A stretch of DNA of 64,000 nucleotides from Stramonita haemastoma (Eukaryota > Mollusca > Gastropoda > Neogastropoda > Muricidae), in NCBI GenBank assembly GCA_030674155.1, contig CM060334.1, positions 17,526,158 through 17,590,157 of the forward strand, read 5' to 3'. Below, one piece after another: positions 11,101 through 21,959 of this stretch (the first letter of the stretch is position 1; the number at the start of each line of letters is the position of its first letter). The translations under genes were made by a program, and so were the position numbers. The notes below the pieces were generated by a model. That model ran no database searches, was not told where the DNA came from, and saw only the letters and a program-made list of their open reading frames with translations.

Positions 11101-11764
11101 TCACAAGTATTTTTACAACTGTCAATTTTTTTAACACACTGAGTATTTTTTTTATAGCAGTCATTGAATATTCACAATCGTCTCCGGGTATTCTTTTGTT
11201 TTTTACAATTGTCATAAATATTTTTTATACAACTGTTAATTTATTTATTTTTATACAACACACTAAATATTTTTACAACAGTTACTGAATATTCACGGTA
11301 GTCACTAAAAAAAAAAATTTTTTTCTTTTTTTTTTTTTTTTACAATTGTCAGACCAATTTTTACAACTGTCAATTTTTTTTTTTTTTTACAATACACTGA
11401 ATAGTTTTTCAACAGTTACTGTATATTCACTGAATTTTTTTTTTTTTTTACAATTGTCGCAAATATTTTTACAACTGTCAATATTTTTTACAACACACTG
11501 AATAGTTTTACAACAGTTACTAAATATTCACAATAGTCACTGGATATTTTTTTGATTACAATTGTAACAAATATTTTTTATACAACCGTCAATATTTTTT
11601 ACAACACACTGAATACTTTTACAGCAGTTACTAAATAGTCATTGATAATTGTCACAAATATTTTTACAGCTGTCACTCAACATTTTTTACAACACTGTTG
11701 ATTGTTTACAACAGTCACTGAGTATTTTTACAACAATCAACAGTTGCTTTGTCGGCAAATGTTA

Positions 11765-11920
11765 GCGTCTTGTATACGACTTTCAGTCATGGTAGATTTT
11801 TCTACGCGACATTCAGGCTGCTCTCCTGGGGAAATCTCATCACCACAAGAGCAGATCATCCCATTTTATTTTCTGTCTGCATGCAAATTTGTTTTCAAAT
11901 GTAAGTGGCTATTTTCTTTT
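11765..11920 (-). mobile_element. Old SINE C fragment at the satellite edge
   Basis: TACGACTTTCAGTCATGGTA, CAGGCTGCTCTCCTGGGGAA and CATCACCACAAGAGCAG match the distal C body with many substitutions. Confidence 0.5.
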
Positions 11921-13599
11921 TATACATAAATTGGAAAGTGACAGCAAAAAATAGCTCAAAATCCCTTATCACACTAAACCAAAAAAAAATCTCTGATTCT
12001 AATTTTATGGGACACTACACTGTACACACTGGGAATATTTTGCTGCCAAAATGTCTATATACGGTACAACAATATCTCAAATTAGATTGTTAAACCTAAA
12101 AGCGATGAATTTACAGCAACGGTACTCTGTGCTGCTGGTGGAATTAACACTGGCCAAAGTTGTTTTCAAGGCAGGAGGGGCCAAACAACCCTTGATATTG
12201 ATATGTAACACTGAACTCAGTGTGTAAAGCTGTAAATCACTGGAAAGCTTAGATAACAAGTTTTTAAATGAGGGTAATTTTATAGCATATAAAAAAAAAG
12301 TGATTTTTTAAAAATTACATGTGCTCTCTACCACAGTCAGGGCCCCGGACGAATTTTATCCCTTATTCCCCTGAGGTCACGGTATGTATTTCATTGTGAA
12401 AGTTGTGTCAAGGGAAAACTTTTTAACAACTTTCAACAGTCACTACACAAAAAACCAATTAAATATATTTCTACTATACTTTAGTTGAAGAAATGTTGCC
12501 TGCATTCAGCAATAAAGAAAGTACACACTGGGCCAGGCACTTTTTGCATTCACAAAGTTGTTAACAAAAAAACCCAAAAACAAACCAACCAAAGAACTGA
12601 TTCATTACATCATTATTTTGCTATCAGTATGGCAATCTCGATCTCTTAATCAAACTTGTGAACAACAGCATCTACTCAACAATGCCCTATCTGCTCGAAC
12701 AGTCTTAACAATATTCCAATGAAAAAAAATCTAAATTTGCTGTATAGGTGTCAAGATCCTCTCTCAGCAGCCATCCTGACCACTTTCCATAACAAGATTT
12801 ATTTAGCAAACTGAAAATTTATAATTTGCTAAAAACCTTACCGATTTAGATACAGAAAGGTCATCCCGGAATGTTCCAAGAAACGTGCTACTAGGATTAA
12901 TTCTTTGGCCAATTTCACAGCTTTGGTTTTGTCAGTAAACACTTCAAGTATGCATGCTGCTTGTAAATCAATCTTTATTAATTTATTTTTTATTACGATT
13001 CATGCTGTATCATTTACACCGTAGTGCATCCTATAACCCGGAAAATATGCTTTTTCACTGTCACCTCTAGCTGTCACTACTATCATGTCATGACTGTCAG
13101 ATTCAACATACCCCTGTCAGGCTAAGCTTCTCAGTTCTGTCATCCATCTATGTCAGTCTGTTGCATCCACTGTCTCTTATCTGCTAAAAATGAAGAAATA
13201 AAATGAGGGCTGTTCAATGTGTACCTTGGCTGACTATAATGGGGTTCAGCTATGCATGTAAAATTGGGCACATGTACAACAGTCTATGCTTTGATAGAAC
13301 ATAATATTCACATCTTGAAAAAAGGCAGAAGGCTTTTTCCTCAGCTATTTGTAACATCTAAGAGCTCAACAAATATTTTGGGCAAGCTTATACCTTCAGT
13401 AAATATGCAGTCGGTGTGGGATGAAGCAAAAATCAGAAAGAAAAAAATTTCTTGTGAACTTTGATATCAATTTTGGAGTATATTATTTATCAGCAATGCA
13501 GCCTAGAATGAGATAACAGAGGTGGATTTCAAGAAAATAAGTACCTGCTTGCATTCCATGATTTACCCTTTACATCATTCACTTATCTATTCAATTTTG
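11921..13599. other. No gene seen apart from repeat H
   Basis: No recognised exon on either strand, although unseen exons of the Gln-rich gene could lie here on the minus strand. Confidence 0.5.
12100..12300. repeat. Interspersed repeat H, inverted copy 2
   Basis: Carries the inverse of the landmarks at 5881-6060 plus GCTGCTGGTGGAATTAACAC, which is shared with 36910-36940 (CCGCTGGCGGAATTAGCATT). Confidence 0.65.
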
Positions 13600-13735
13600 C
13601 ACAGAAGACCTCAGTTTCTAGTGTCATCTGAAGGACTCTTAGGGCAGTGGAGTTAGTACTGATGCTAACTCTAGGGGATAAATCCCCTTGAATCGGTGAT
13701 TCAAACCTGGGTGGTGGTGACAAGTCTGTCAATTT
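13600..13735 (-). mobile_element. Old SINE B head fragment beside the Gln-rich exon
   Basis: Diverged reversed head/body: TCATCTGAAGGACTCTTAGG, TTAGTACTGATGCTAACTC, ATTCAAACCTGGGTGGTGG. It ends a few bases downstream of the exon's donor site. Confidence 0.55.
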
Positions 13736-13743
13736 CCACTCAC

Positions 13744-13979
13744 CATGTTGAACTGTTCAAACTGGTGCTGCAGAGAGCACTCGTTTGTTGCTGCTGCTGC
13801 TGCTGTAGTTGCTGTTGCTGCTGCATGTAGTAGGCCTCGGCAAAGGGTGAGTTCTTGAGGCTGGCAGCAGGGGGCAGCACAGGCGACTGGGCGGGGGAGA
13901 AGGAGGGGGCGGAATGCAGGCAGGTGGGAGACTGGCAGCCTGCCTCTGTCACACTGTTGTGGTATTGTGTCATGGAAGG
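13744..13979 (-). CDS. Single exon of an unrecognised Gln-rich protein
   Basis: An open stretch of 78 codons plus 2 nt between acceptor TTGTGTGTGCAG and a perfect donor GTGAGT. The frame reads PSMTQYHNSVTEAGCQSPTC, then a Pro/Ser segment (SFSPAQSPVLPPAASLKNSP) and AEAYYM followed by two Gln runs of 5 and 7 split by Leu, ending TSALCSTSLNSST. Such Q-rich, P/S-rich segments are common in transcription co-regulators, but I do not recognise the family. No partner exon was found. A different frame gives an Ala-rich reading of the same CAG tract; the Gln frame is preferred because phase and splice sites fit it. Confidence 0.55.
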
Positions 13980-14208
13980 CTGCACACACAACGGAAACCT
14001 TCATCACTTTACAGTCTTGTAGTATACAATATTAGCTGGTTTTACATCGACACTCCTCTATTCATAGCCCCTATTGAAATGACTTGAACTGAACAGCCCC
14101 TCGAGCCTCAGTAATTTTGACTTGAATTCAATTTGCCTACGTGAAGAGTGGGTGGCCCTATTAAAAAGAAAAATCACCAAATTAACAAACACCCTGTTCA
14201 TTTATTAG

Positions 14209-14371
14209 TTTTGAAAATTTGGCCATATGAAGTAGAAAAAGTGTTGAAATTCTGACCACAAGGCAGAAAGTGTTAAAATTTGGACTATATGATACAGAAA
14301 AAGTGTTGAAATTTTGACCATAAGAGGCAGAACGTATGCTGAAATTTTGACCATATAAGACAGACAGTGTG

Positions 14372-14375
<4 letters not shown>
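14209..14375. repeat. Short tandem units before the AT repeat
   Basis: About four degenerate ~35-bp units containing TTGAAATTTTGACCATA and a GCAGAAAGTGT-like box. Confidence 0.7.

Positions 14376-14444
<69 letters not shown>
14376..14444. repeat. (AT)n microsatellite
   Basis: About 34 AT units. Confidence 0.95.
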
Positions 14445-14446
<2 letters not shown>

Positions 14447-14842
14447 CTAGATTCAAGAGGGCTCAACAACAACCTGGGACTTAGCATTATCACACATAGC
14501 AAACGCTATCACGCCACAGAAACACATTTTGATGGAGGCAAGCAGAAAGGACAATGTATCAACTACACACTAACACAACAACATACAATATCTAGAAGTT
14601 CACACACTTTCCTGAATTAAGCAATGACAATAATCTACATAATGATTAATATGAAGAAATAACAAAAACCGAAACAGGATGGTCTTTGACACAGTCTACT
14701 TTGATAATCTTTGTCAGCCATCAACTCAAGTCTGGCAGTTGAAAACTTTCATTTATGGCAAAACTGAACACATAGGTGAAAAAGTCAGCATGATAGGCTA
14801 GAGGTTGAAGTGATACATTTAATGAGTATGCAGGTTGTATGC

Positions 14843-15070
14843 TTTGTATTTTGTTTAGAATTTTGCTAAGGTCACCATGGGTTCTTATACTTGCACTAAA
14901 TAAGTGGCCCACATGAGTCCTCAATTTATCATCTCATTTGAAAGAGTAGTACTACTCAAAGTCCCGGGGATGGGAGAAAAGTTTAGGTTTAAAAGGGCAT
15001 TGGATCCCCGACTTCGCATTTTTTTTAGACAAGTGCATTGCCTCTTGACCACATCCACTGCTTATCTGCT
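14843..15070 (-). mobile_element. Old SINE C copy
   Basis: GTATTTTGTTTAGAATTTTG, ACTAAATAAGTGGCCCACAT, TTATCATCTCATTTGAAAGA and a degenerate head up to about 15070 follow the order of the C family. Confidence 0.55.
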
Positions 15071-15129
15071 GAAAGGGATTTTTCCCCCTTGGTTAACCTT
15101 CGCTTTAACTCCAGTCCTCTGTATAGCTG

Positions 15130-16654
15130 CAGTGTTGATTCTAGGATTTCAAAAAAGGGGGCCCATTAAAAAAAGGGGGCATTTGCCCCCCTCCCCCCTT
15201 TTCTCTTCATAAAAGAGGGGACAAGTATTAAGTAGCAATTTTGCTCGTAATACTGTTAGTACTCTGATTTCTGCTATTTTTCAAGAACGAGAAGCAAAAC
15301 AAACAGGATGGTATGTAGGCAGACAGGATTTAATATACACCTCATGTATTGCAGCTGGTCTGTAAAATGATTTTCTTACACAGGAAAGAGAGTGAGTGGG
15401 GGGGGGGGAGGAGAGAGAGAGAGAGAAAGGGTGGGGAAGATTGTGGTACATTCAGATGTGGAGGGATATATACTACATAGACACAGGAGGGGATACATTG
15501 TTTGTATACAAAAGAGAGAGAGAGAGGGGGGGGGGATGGAAAGAGAGAGAGGGGGGGGGGGGGGAAGAAGGGGGGGAGGAAGGAGAGAGAGAGTCAAATT
15601 CAAATTTATATTTCCTCATTTTCAGTTGGAGAGAGAGCTAGATCTAGATGAAAAAAGAGGCAAGAGCCAAAATCAGTCTTAACCACACCCCCCTTACCAT
15701 ATGAGAGGGAGAGAGAGAGAGAGAGGTGGGGAAGGGAGGAAGGGATGTCAAAAGCCCATTTTGTATTTCCATTCAGAGTTGGAGGGAAAACTAGATTTAG
15801 ATCTGGATGAGAAAAGGGGTTAAAGCCAATGTCTAAGTCTTATCCTTCCCTCACATATGGCAGAGAGAGAGAGAGAGGGGTGAAAGTCAATTTTGTATTT
15901 CCACTTTCAGAGTTTGAGAGAGATCTAGATCTAGATGAGACCAGAAGTGAAAGCAAATATCAAAGTCTTGCCCCTCCCCCCTCCCCATGACGGAGGGAGG
16001 GAGGGGAGAGAGAGAGCGAGAGAGAGAGATTTTCTGTTAAAGAGAGATCTAAATCTAGATGAGAAAAGAGGTGAAAGCCAATATCAAAGTCTTTTTCCTC
16101 CCATGCAGAGAGAGAGAGAGAGAGAGAGGGGGGGGTCAAAGTCATTTTTGATATCCAGCCGATAGTCTACCCTATGCCATCATTATTGTTGCCAAGCACG
16201 GGCTACTTGTCTAGCCAGATCTGAAAAACCGCATTGAAAACTCTTAGGTCTATCAGTTTTGAACCCTGCTGGGACACGGTTTCTTCCACTAACACCACTA
16301 ACGATCTCTGTCACAATGACGTCATTTGTTTCAGGAGTTACGGCTCCTTTGAAAAATGACGTAATGACGTAAATGAGTAGGGAAATGAAGTCAGACCAGC
16401 CACTTTGTGATGGTTGTGATGACTGTAGGCGCTAATCAGTGCATCCTGCTGTCCCTGGGGTATCAACGTAATGACCAAGCATGTAGCGCTATTTTGAAAC
16501 TATACAAACGGCAGTTGCGGGGCGCACTGTTTGTTCAAATGAGCGCTATCCACAGGTTTTTTGCGTCCATTAGGGCATACTGGTCACATTATTTTGCGGC
16601 AAAGTTGAAAAAAATGCGGGAATCCCACAAGGGCGCACCCTAGAATCAACACTG
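15130..16654. mobile_element. Element E: hAT-like terminal-inverted-repeat element with GA-rich core
   Basis: Starts CAGTGTTGATTCTAGG and ends with its inverse, CCTAGAATCAACACTG (16639-16654). Flanked by TAGCTG on both sides (15124-15129, 16655-16660), a 6-bp match that may be a worn 8-bp duplication. CAGTG termini suggest the hAT superfamily. The left two thirds hold GA-rich tandem units (15390-16140); the right ~500 bp (16158-16654) is a unique segment shared with 58970-59465. No transposase frame is present. Confidence 0.75.
15385..16140. repeat. GA-rich minisatellite of roughly 110-150-bp units
   Basis: Each unit has a GAGAGA tract, then TTTGTATTTCCACTTTCAGAG, CTAGATCTAGATGAGA, AGTGAAAGCAAATATCAAAG and a CCTCCC box. 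At least four units here and two to three at 58690-58945. Confidence 0.85.
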
Positions 16655-16749
16655 TAGCTGCATGCGCTTCAGATGTGATAATAAAGCAAGGTAACGTGTG
16701 TGAACACATGCCTCTCAAACTGGCCGATGCAAGTAACTTACTTATATAC

Positions 16750-16850
16750 TTATATACAAACCCACCTCGTCTACAAACTTAAAGACTAGTGCAGTTAATA
16801 GAAATGTGTGTCTTAAGTTTGTAGACTAGGTGGGTTTGTTGGTTTGTGGG
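16750..16850. repeat. Third hairpin of the CTAGTCTACAAACTT family
   Basis: AACCCACCTCGTCTACAAAC pairs with GTTTGTAGACTAGGTGGGTT, loop GTGCAGTTAATAGAAA. It is followed by an inverted copy of the 6480-6720 unit. Confidence 0.75.
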
Positions 16851-16860
16851 TTTGCAGCCC

Positions 16861-17410
16861 ACACAAGCCCACTTAGTCTAGCAAACTTGGTAGACAAAAA
16901 GGAAAAGATACACACAGATTCCAGTTCAAGTTTTTTTTAATGCATGGTAGTACATTCATCTCTCACACACATATTGTGTCAGGACACATTATTTGTTTAC
17001 AACAAACCGACCCACTTAGTCCAACAAACTAAATTTGTTTGCATCATAGCAAAAACCAGCTCACTGGCACTTGTCCACCAATGAAAATCATTTTCTCAAC
17101 AACAAAAAAACCTGCTTCCAAATAACTTGCTCTCATGCTCTATGTGCAAGTTAATCACATCACACACACTACTCCCCCTAACATGATACATACACCAAAC
17201 AAAAAAGTATGGGGCACTGCAATTAATTCCTGGTAATGTCTATGCCACACAAAGGTGGCCTACTCTTCTAAGAAGGTGACAGAGGTCTTTAACGTGCACA
17301 ACATGTAGAGGGAACCGACTACTACTGTCAACGAACCCTACCCTCATGTTTCCATCGCTAACCACTATACAGATTTTTTTTAAAAGCAATTCTGCCACCT
17401 GTTATTTTCT
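16861..17410. other. Inverted relative of the 6480-6720 unit, otherwise empty
   Basis: 16855-17000 carries CCCACACAAGCCCACTTAGT and ATTCCAGTTCAAGTTTTTTT, the inverse of 6480-6720. The rest has only decayed SINE-like scraps (GGTGGCCTACTCTTCTAAGA). Confidence 0.55.
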
Positions 17411-19705
17411 GTCTCAATTCATTTTCAGTGTTCATATGACCCCAGAAAATCAAACTTTTTCTTTTACCTACAGGAGCCAGTCCGAGGCCTTATAGATGGG
17501 ATGGTCAGCAGCAGCGACTTTTCCAACAATTTAGGCAGTGTGTCTTGGGCAATTTCAATCTGGTGGAGGTGCCCATCCCTCTCCAGGTCACATAGTGCTT
17601 ATCCACACCACCAACCAAATCTGATGTATTCTTACAACAAGAAGTTGATGGGCTTATAATGTGTGCACGAGATCTATATGTGACGCTCCACCACAAAAGG
17701 AGTCGCATTGCACCAGAGGTCAATTCTTAGTTATTGACAAGTTATTAATCTGCAATAAAAAGGCTATGCAATACAAAAAAACAGATTGAAAATCAGACAA
17801 TTCTGTGCAAAGTTATTACAAATTGAAATGATAGACTGTAGGTAGGATGTGACAAAATGAGAAACGAGCAAGTATATTTTTGTAGCAGGTTGTCAGAATT
17901 TTAACATTTTAAAGCAAAAGGAATAAAAATTATGCCTTGATATTTCATTACAAGGTAGAATAACCAATATGGTTTAATAATCAATCAAAGTTTCAAAATT
18001 GACAACTTGACCCCCATCTGCCTTTAATGGCTCCTAGCACAAAATTAGGTAATGTGCTAAGCGACTCATTTCGTGGTGGAGCATCACATATGCATTCAAA
18101 TAAAAAATATATATATATAAATCTTTTCCAAAAATTCCATTCCATTCTTTTCAGCCCCAAAACCTTAAAATATCAAACACTGTGCATCTGGTAAAAAAAA
18201 TAATAATAAATGACAATACCTAAATCATTTCATTCCTTAAGGCTACTAATCTAGGCTGTGCTTAGGACACCAGCCATTCCACTTAATTTATCATCCTCTG
18301 AAAAATAAAAATCTACATAGAACTTTTGGCAAAAATACATAGCTCAGTATGCACCACAACAGAAATCGGATCAAACCATAAGAATGAATACAGAGCACAC
18401 ACATGGACTAAGAGAACGCAAATGCACAGCTATACAACAGGAAAATAAAACAAATATGGCTACAGTAACCTTATAGTACATGGGCTTGGTTTTACGCAAT
18501 AAAAAATATATATATATCAATTTGAGGCATTGTGCTCGGCCCAGTTTGACATATCCAATTTTTTTCTCAAGACCCCAAGCAAGAGAGGTTCAAAGAATTC
18601 TATCTAGAATTGTTTTACACTGACTGTAACACCCTATAGATTGCTCTAGGATGCAAACCAAAAGTCATACCTGTCCATTGCTATGTTGTTTTTGCTTCTA
18701 TTATAGACTCCCATTAAGGACTTCAGATTCAGACCCAAGGATTACTTCCATTGCTATGTTGTTTTTTCTTCTATTATACGATTTGTAGACTACCAGTAAG
18801 GTCTCAATTCATTTTCAGTGTTCATATGACCCCAGAAAATCAAACTTTTTCTTTTACCTACAGGAGCCAGTCCAAGGCCTTATAGATGGGATAGTCAGCA
18901 GCAGCGACTTTTCCAACAATTTAGGCAGTGTGTCTTGGGCAATTTCAATCTGGTGGAGGTGCCCATCCCTCTCCAGGTCACATAGTGCTTATCCACACCA
19001 CCAACCAAATCTGATGTATTCTACCAACAAGAAGTGGATGGGCTTATAATGTGTGCACGAGATCTATATGCATTCAAATAAAAAATATACATATATAAAT
19101 CTTTTCCAAAAATTCCATTCCATTCTTTTCAGCCCCAATCAAACACTGTGCATCTGGTAAAAAAAAAAGACAATATCTAAATCATTTCATTCCTTAAGGC
19201 TACTAATCTAGGCTGTGCTTAGGACACCAGCCATTCCACTTAATTTATCATCCTCTGAAAAATAAAAAAAAATCTACATAGAACTTTTGGCAAAAATACT
19301 TAGCTCAGTAAGCACCACAACAGAAATCAGATCAAACCATAAGAATGAATACAGAGCACACACATGGACTAAGAGAACGCAAATGCACAGCTATACAACA
19401 GGAAAATAAAACAAATATGGCTACAGTAACCTTATAGTACATGGGCTAGGTTTTACGCAATAAAAAAAACATCAATTTGAGGCATTGTGCTCAGCCCAGT
19501 TTGACATACCCAAATTTTTTTCTCAAGACCCCAAGCAAGAGAGATTCAAAGAATTCTATCTAGAATTGTTTTACACTGACTGTAACACCCTATAGATTGC
19601 TCTAGGATGCAAACCAAAAGTCGTACCTGTCCATTGCTATGTTGTTTTTGCTTCTATTATAGACTCCCATTAAGGACTTCAGATTCAGACCCAAGGATTA
19701 CTTCC
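17411..19705. repeat. Tandem segmental duplication of about 0.9 kb
   Basis: Copy 1 (17411-18749, including the MITE) and copy 2 (18801-19705) both run from GTCTCAATTCATTTTCAGTG to CAGACCCAAGGATTACTTCC and are nearly identical apart from the MITE and small indels. The ~50 bp between them repeats part of the end (TTGCTATGTTGTTTTTTCTT). No coding content was recognised. Confidence 0.93.
17679..18088. mobile_element. TA-flanked MITE, long form, with empty site in the window
   Basis: 410 bp with TIRs TGTGACGCTCCACCAC and TGTGATGCTCCACCACGA (minus strand), flanked by TA (17677-17678, 18089-18090). The second copy of the surrounding tandem duplication reads GAGATCTATATGCATTC without the element at 19063-19079, which confirms the TA target and exact ends. 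Confidence 0.92.
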
Positions 19706-19773
19706 CTTTGGTGCAAAATCTCCTCACTTTTCCCAGGGGATCAGCATTACATATGAAACAACTACAATAATGT

Positions 19774-20833
19774 CAGTGTTGATTTTAAGATTTCTTCCTT
19801 CTATGTGAGAGAGGAGATGGTTAAATGAGTTAACCCTAGTAGCATGGTTCCAGGCAATCAAAGCCACACAGAGGATCCCAGAATATCAATCGTTCATTCG
19901 TCACACATGAGCAGCAAGAATTTTGATTGGTTTAGAGCCCCCCCTCCTTTTTTTTGTGATGTTTCGCTAGCTCTTGAAATATTGACAGGATTGTGTAATA
20001 TTTCTTTTTTCAAGACTTGGTAGAAGTTGATCACGAACCAACCAAATCATGCAGCATTACTTTTCCTGGATGCACTTCTTCACTTATCAGTGATTTTAAT
20101 GTTACAGTTTCTCTTACTTAAAAAATGTGAATGGTCTGTTGATTAAGGAAGCGATTTTCTTGTTCTCCGATTGCTCCCCACTGTCATCAATATAACATAG
20201 AAATTATGACAGGGGTACAGATCTCTTCACTTTGATTGATGCAGACAAAATCCAATTCTACACTCTATCCCTCTCTCCACTATTCTTATCCCCACCCCCA
20301 TAAATGCACACACGCGAAGGCTAAAATTCTTATCTTTGGCCAACAGCACGGCCGACTTGTTAGCTTTCTAAACAAAAGGCACATGACCGCTTTTATTTAC
20401 ATTGGCAAGTTCTCAATCTCTGCCATAACTGGGGGGGGGGGGTTTCCTCCTATATTCAAACCTGCTACCTTTGTAGATTGGTAGCTGAAGTCCTAAATCA
20501 GAAATCTCCACTGCACACGAAGTTAATCAAAATAAAAATTATGTGCAATGTGCCGAAGCCAGACAGCTGTTACAGCCAACTGGCCAGAGCACAAAGCAGA
20601 GCCCTTAATATTGATGAGGCAATGAAGAGAAAACCTTTTGTAACTGCCAGATTAAAACTCTGGCCCTTTGTTTCTGTCACTGTTGTTTTCTTTTGCCTAT
20701 TGTCTTTTGAATCGCATCCATGGATAATGGCTCTTGGTTTTACAGGCTCTATACATGGCAGTCACATGAGACACTTTGTGCAAATTTTTTGCGCCAAGAA
20801 CAATATTCGAATCCGCAGCTAGAATCAACACTG
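19774..20833. mobile_element. Element E relative, diverged
   Basis: Begins CAGTGTTGATTTTAAG and ends CTAGAATCAACACTG, the same terminal motifs as element E, about 1.06 kb apart. The interior differs, and no target duplication could be read (flanks AATAATGT and TATTTTTA). Confidence 0.5.
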
Positions 20834-21959
20834 TATTTTTATCATGTACCATTCCAATCATATTAAGTCTGATTTATCATTTTGTGCAAGTATGTTCTGT
20901 CTTTTAAAATGCGGCCAAAAGCATTCATCATAGCAGAATGGACAGGTCACTTTTTTCATTTCCTTTTTTTCATTCCTTTTTCATTTCCTTGTATCCTTCT
21001 AATCGTACATGATTTTTATGATGGTTTTACCATTTTGAGCCAAAAACCGTCAGTATTTAAGAGATTCATTTCCCTAGAAATTATTTTTCTGTCTAAATCT
21101 TTCTGCATACAATTTCTACAATACAAAACACAAGAAAAGGTTCAGATAAATATACAAGCCAATTTGTAAGCACCTTACCATATCTTCTGTTACACGCACA
21201 GAATAAAGAGGTTAAAAAAAAAGTAATGCTTTTTTTTTTTTCAGCAGAAACATTTTCTGCTGAAATGAACACCAATATCCATATCATCAAAAGAACAACC
21301 TATACAACTATACACACTCCTTTGATTTTTCATCTCCTACATCAATCGGTCTACTCAACACACTGCAATCTCTCTCTCTCCATTCACCCATGCATTGAAA
21401 AAAGTATATATCACTCATCTAAATAACTGAATGTGGAAAACATGCCATTCCCTACACCTGTTGTTGCATTTTCCCATCTAAGATGGGGATCACCCAGAAA
21501 ATGCACTCTTTTGTCTCACCTTGGAATCACAGCAAGATCATAAATACACACTGGATGACAAGCTGGCTTGTACAACTCTCTTCAAGTGCCTCACCACAGA
21601 GGCAGCCATTATCTGACTTCAGAGGATATTTCTTCTTCTCATCGCTGAAGACAGTGGCTTTCGCCAACTGAAAGCTTTCAGCCTGGCCAAGCTCGCTTCT
21701 GTTCAAACATGCATTCTTAAGAAAAAAAATAGGCACAAAAAACCATATGATTGTACAGCAATATGCCCGTAGTCATTCTAAATGCTTAATGTTACATGCT
21801 GAAAACATTTGCATCAATCCTTTTAAACATTAAACCAACAAAATAAAACCTCTGCTTTTCATCCCACTACTTGTAGCCATTCTCCAGTCATTACACCAAC
21901 CTTTCCACACTAGATAAGGCAAGACCAGATTGTTCACTATCATCAAAAAATGAACCCAC
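20834..21959. other. No gene seen
   Basis: No conserved frame or clear repeat family. One short inverted repeat, CAGCAGAAACATTTTCTGCTG, at about 21242-21262. Confidence 0.55.

Larger units (their letters stand above)
7545..11755. repeat. AT-rich satellite array with higher-order repeat
   Basis: About 4.2 kb of degenerate tandem units of about 105-110 bp built from short motifs: CACTGAATATTTTTACAACA, TTCACAATAGTCACTGAATA, GTTACAATTGTCACAAATAT and TTTTTACAACTGTCAATTT. The block at 8821-9150 recurs almost unchanged at 10373-10700, an offset of about 1552 bp, showing a higher-order unit. It is interrupted by SINE A (7857-8156), a TC-repeat insertion (9320-9655) and a non-satellite segment (10735-11100). 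Confidence 0.93.

Noticed and set aside
20478..20822. 114-codon plus-strand frame
   Set aside because: It lies inside a diverged TIR element, with no recognised domain and no splice or promoter context.
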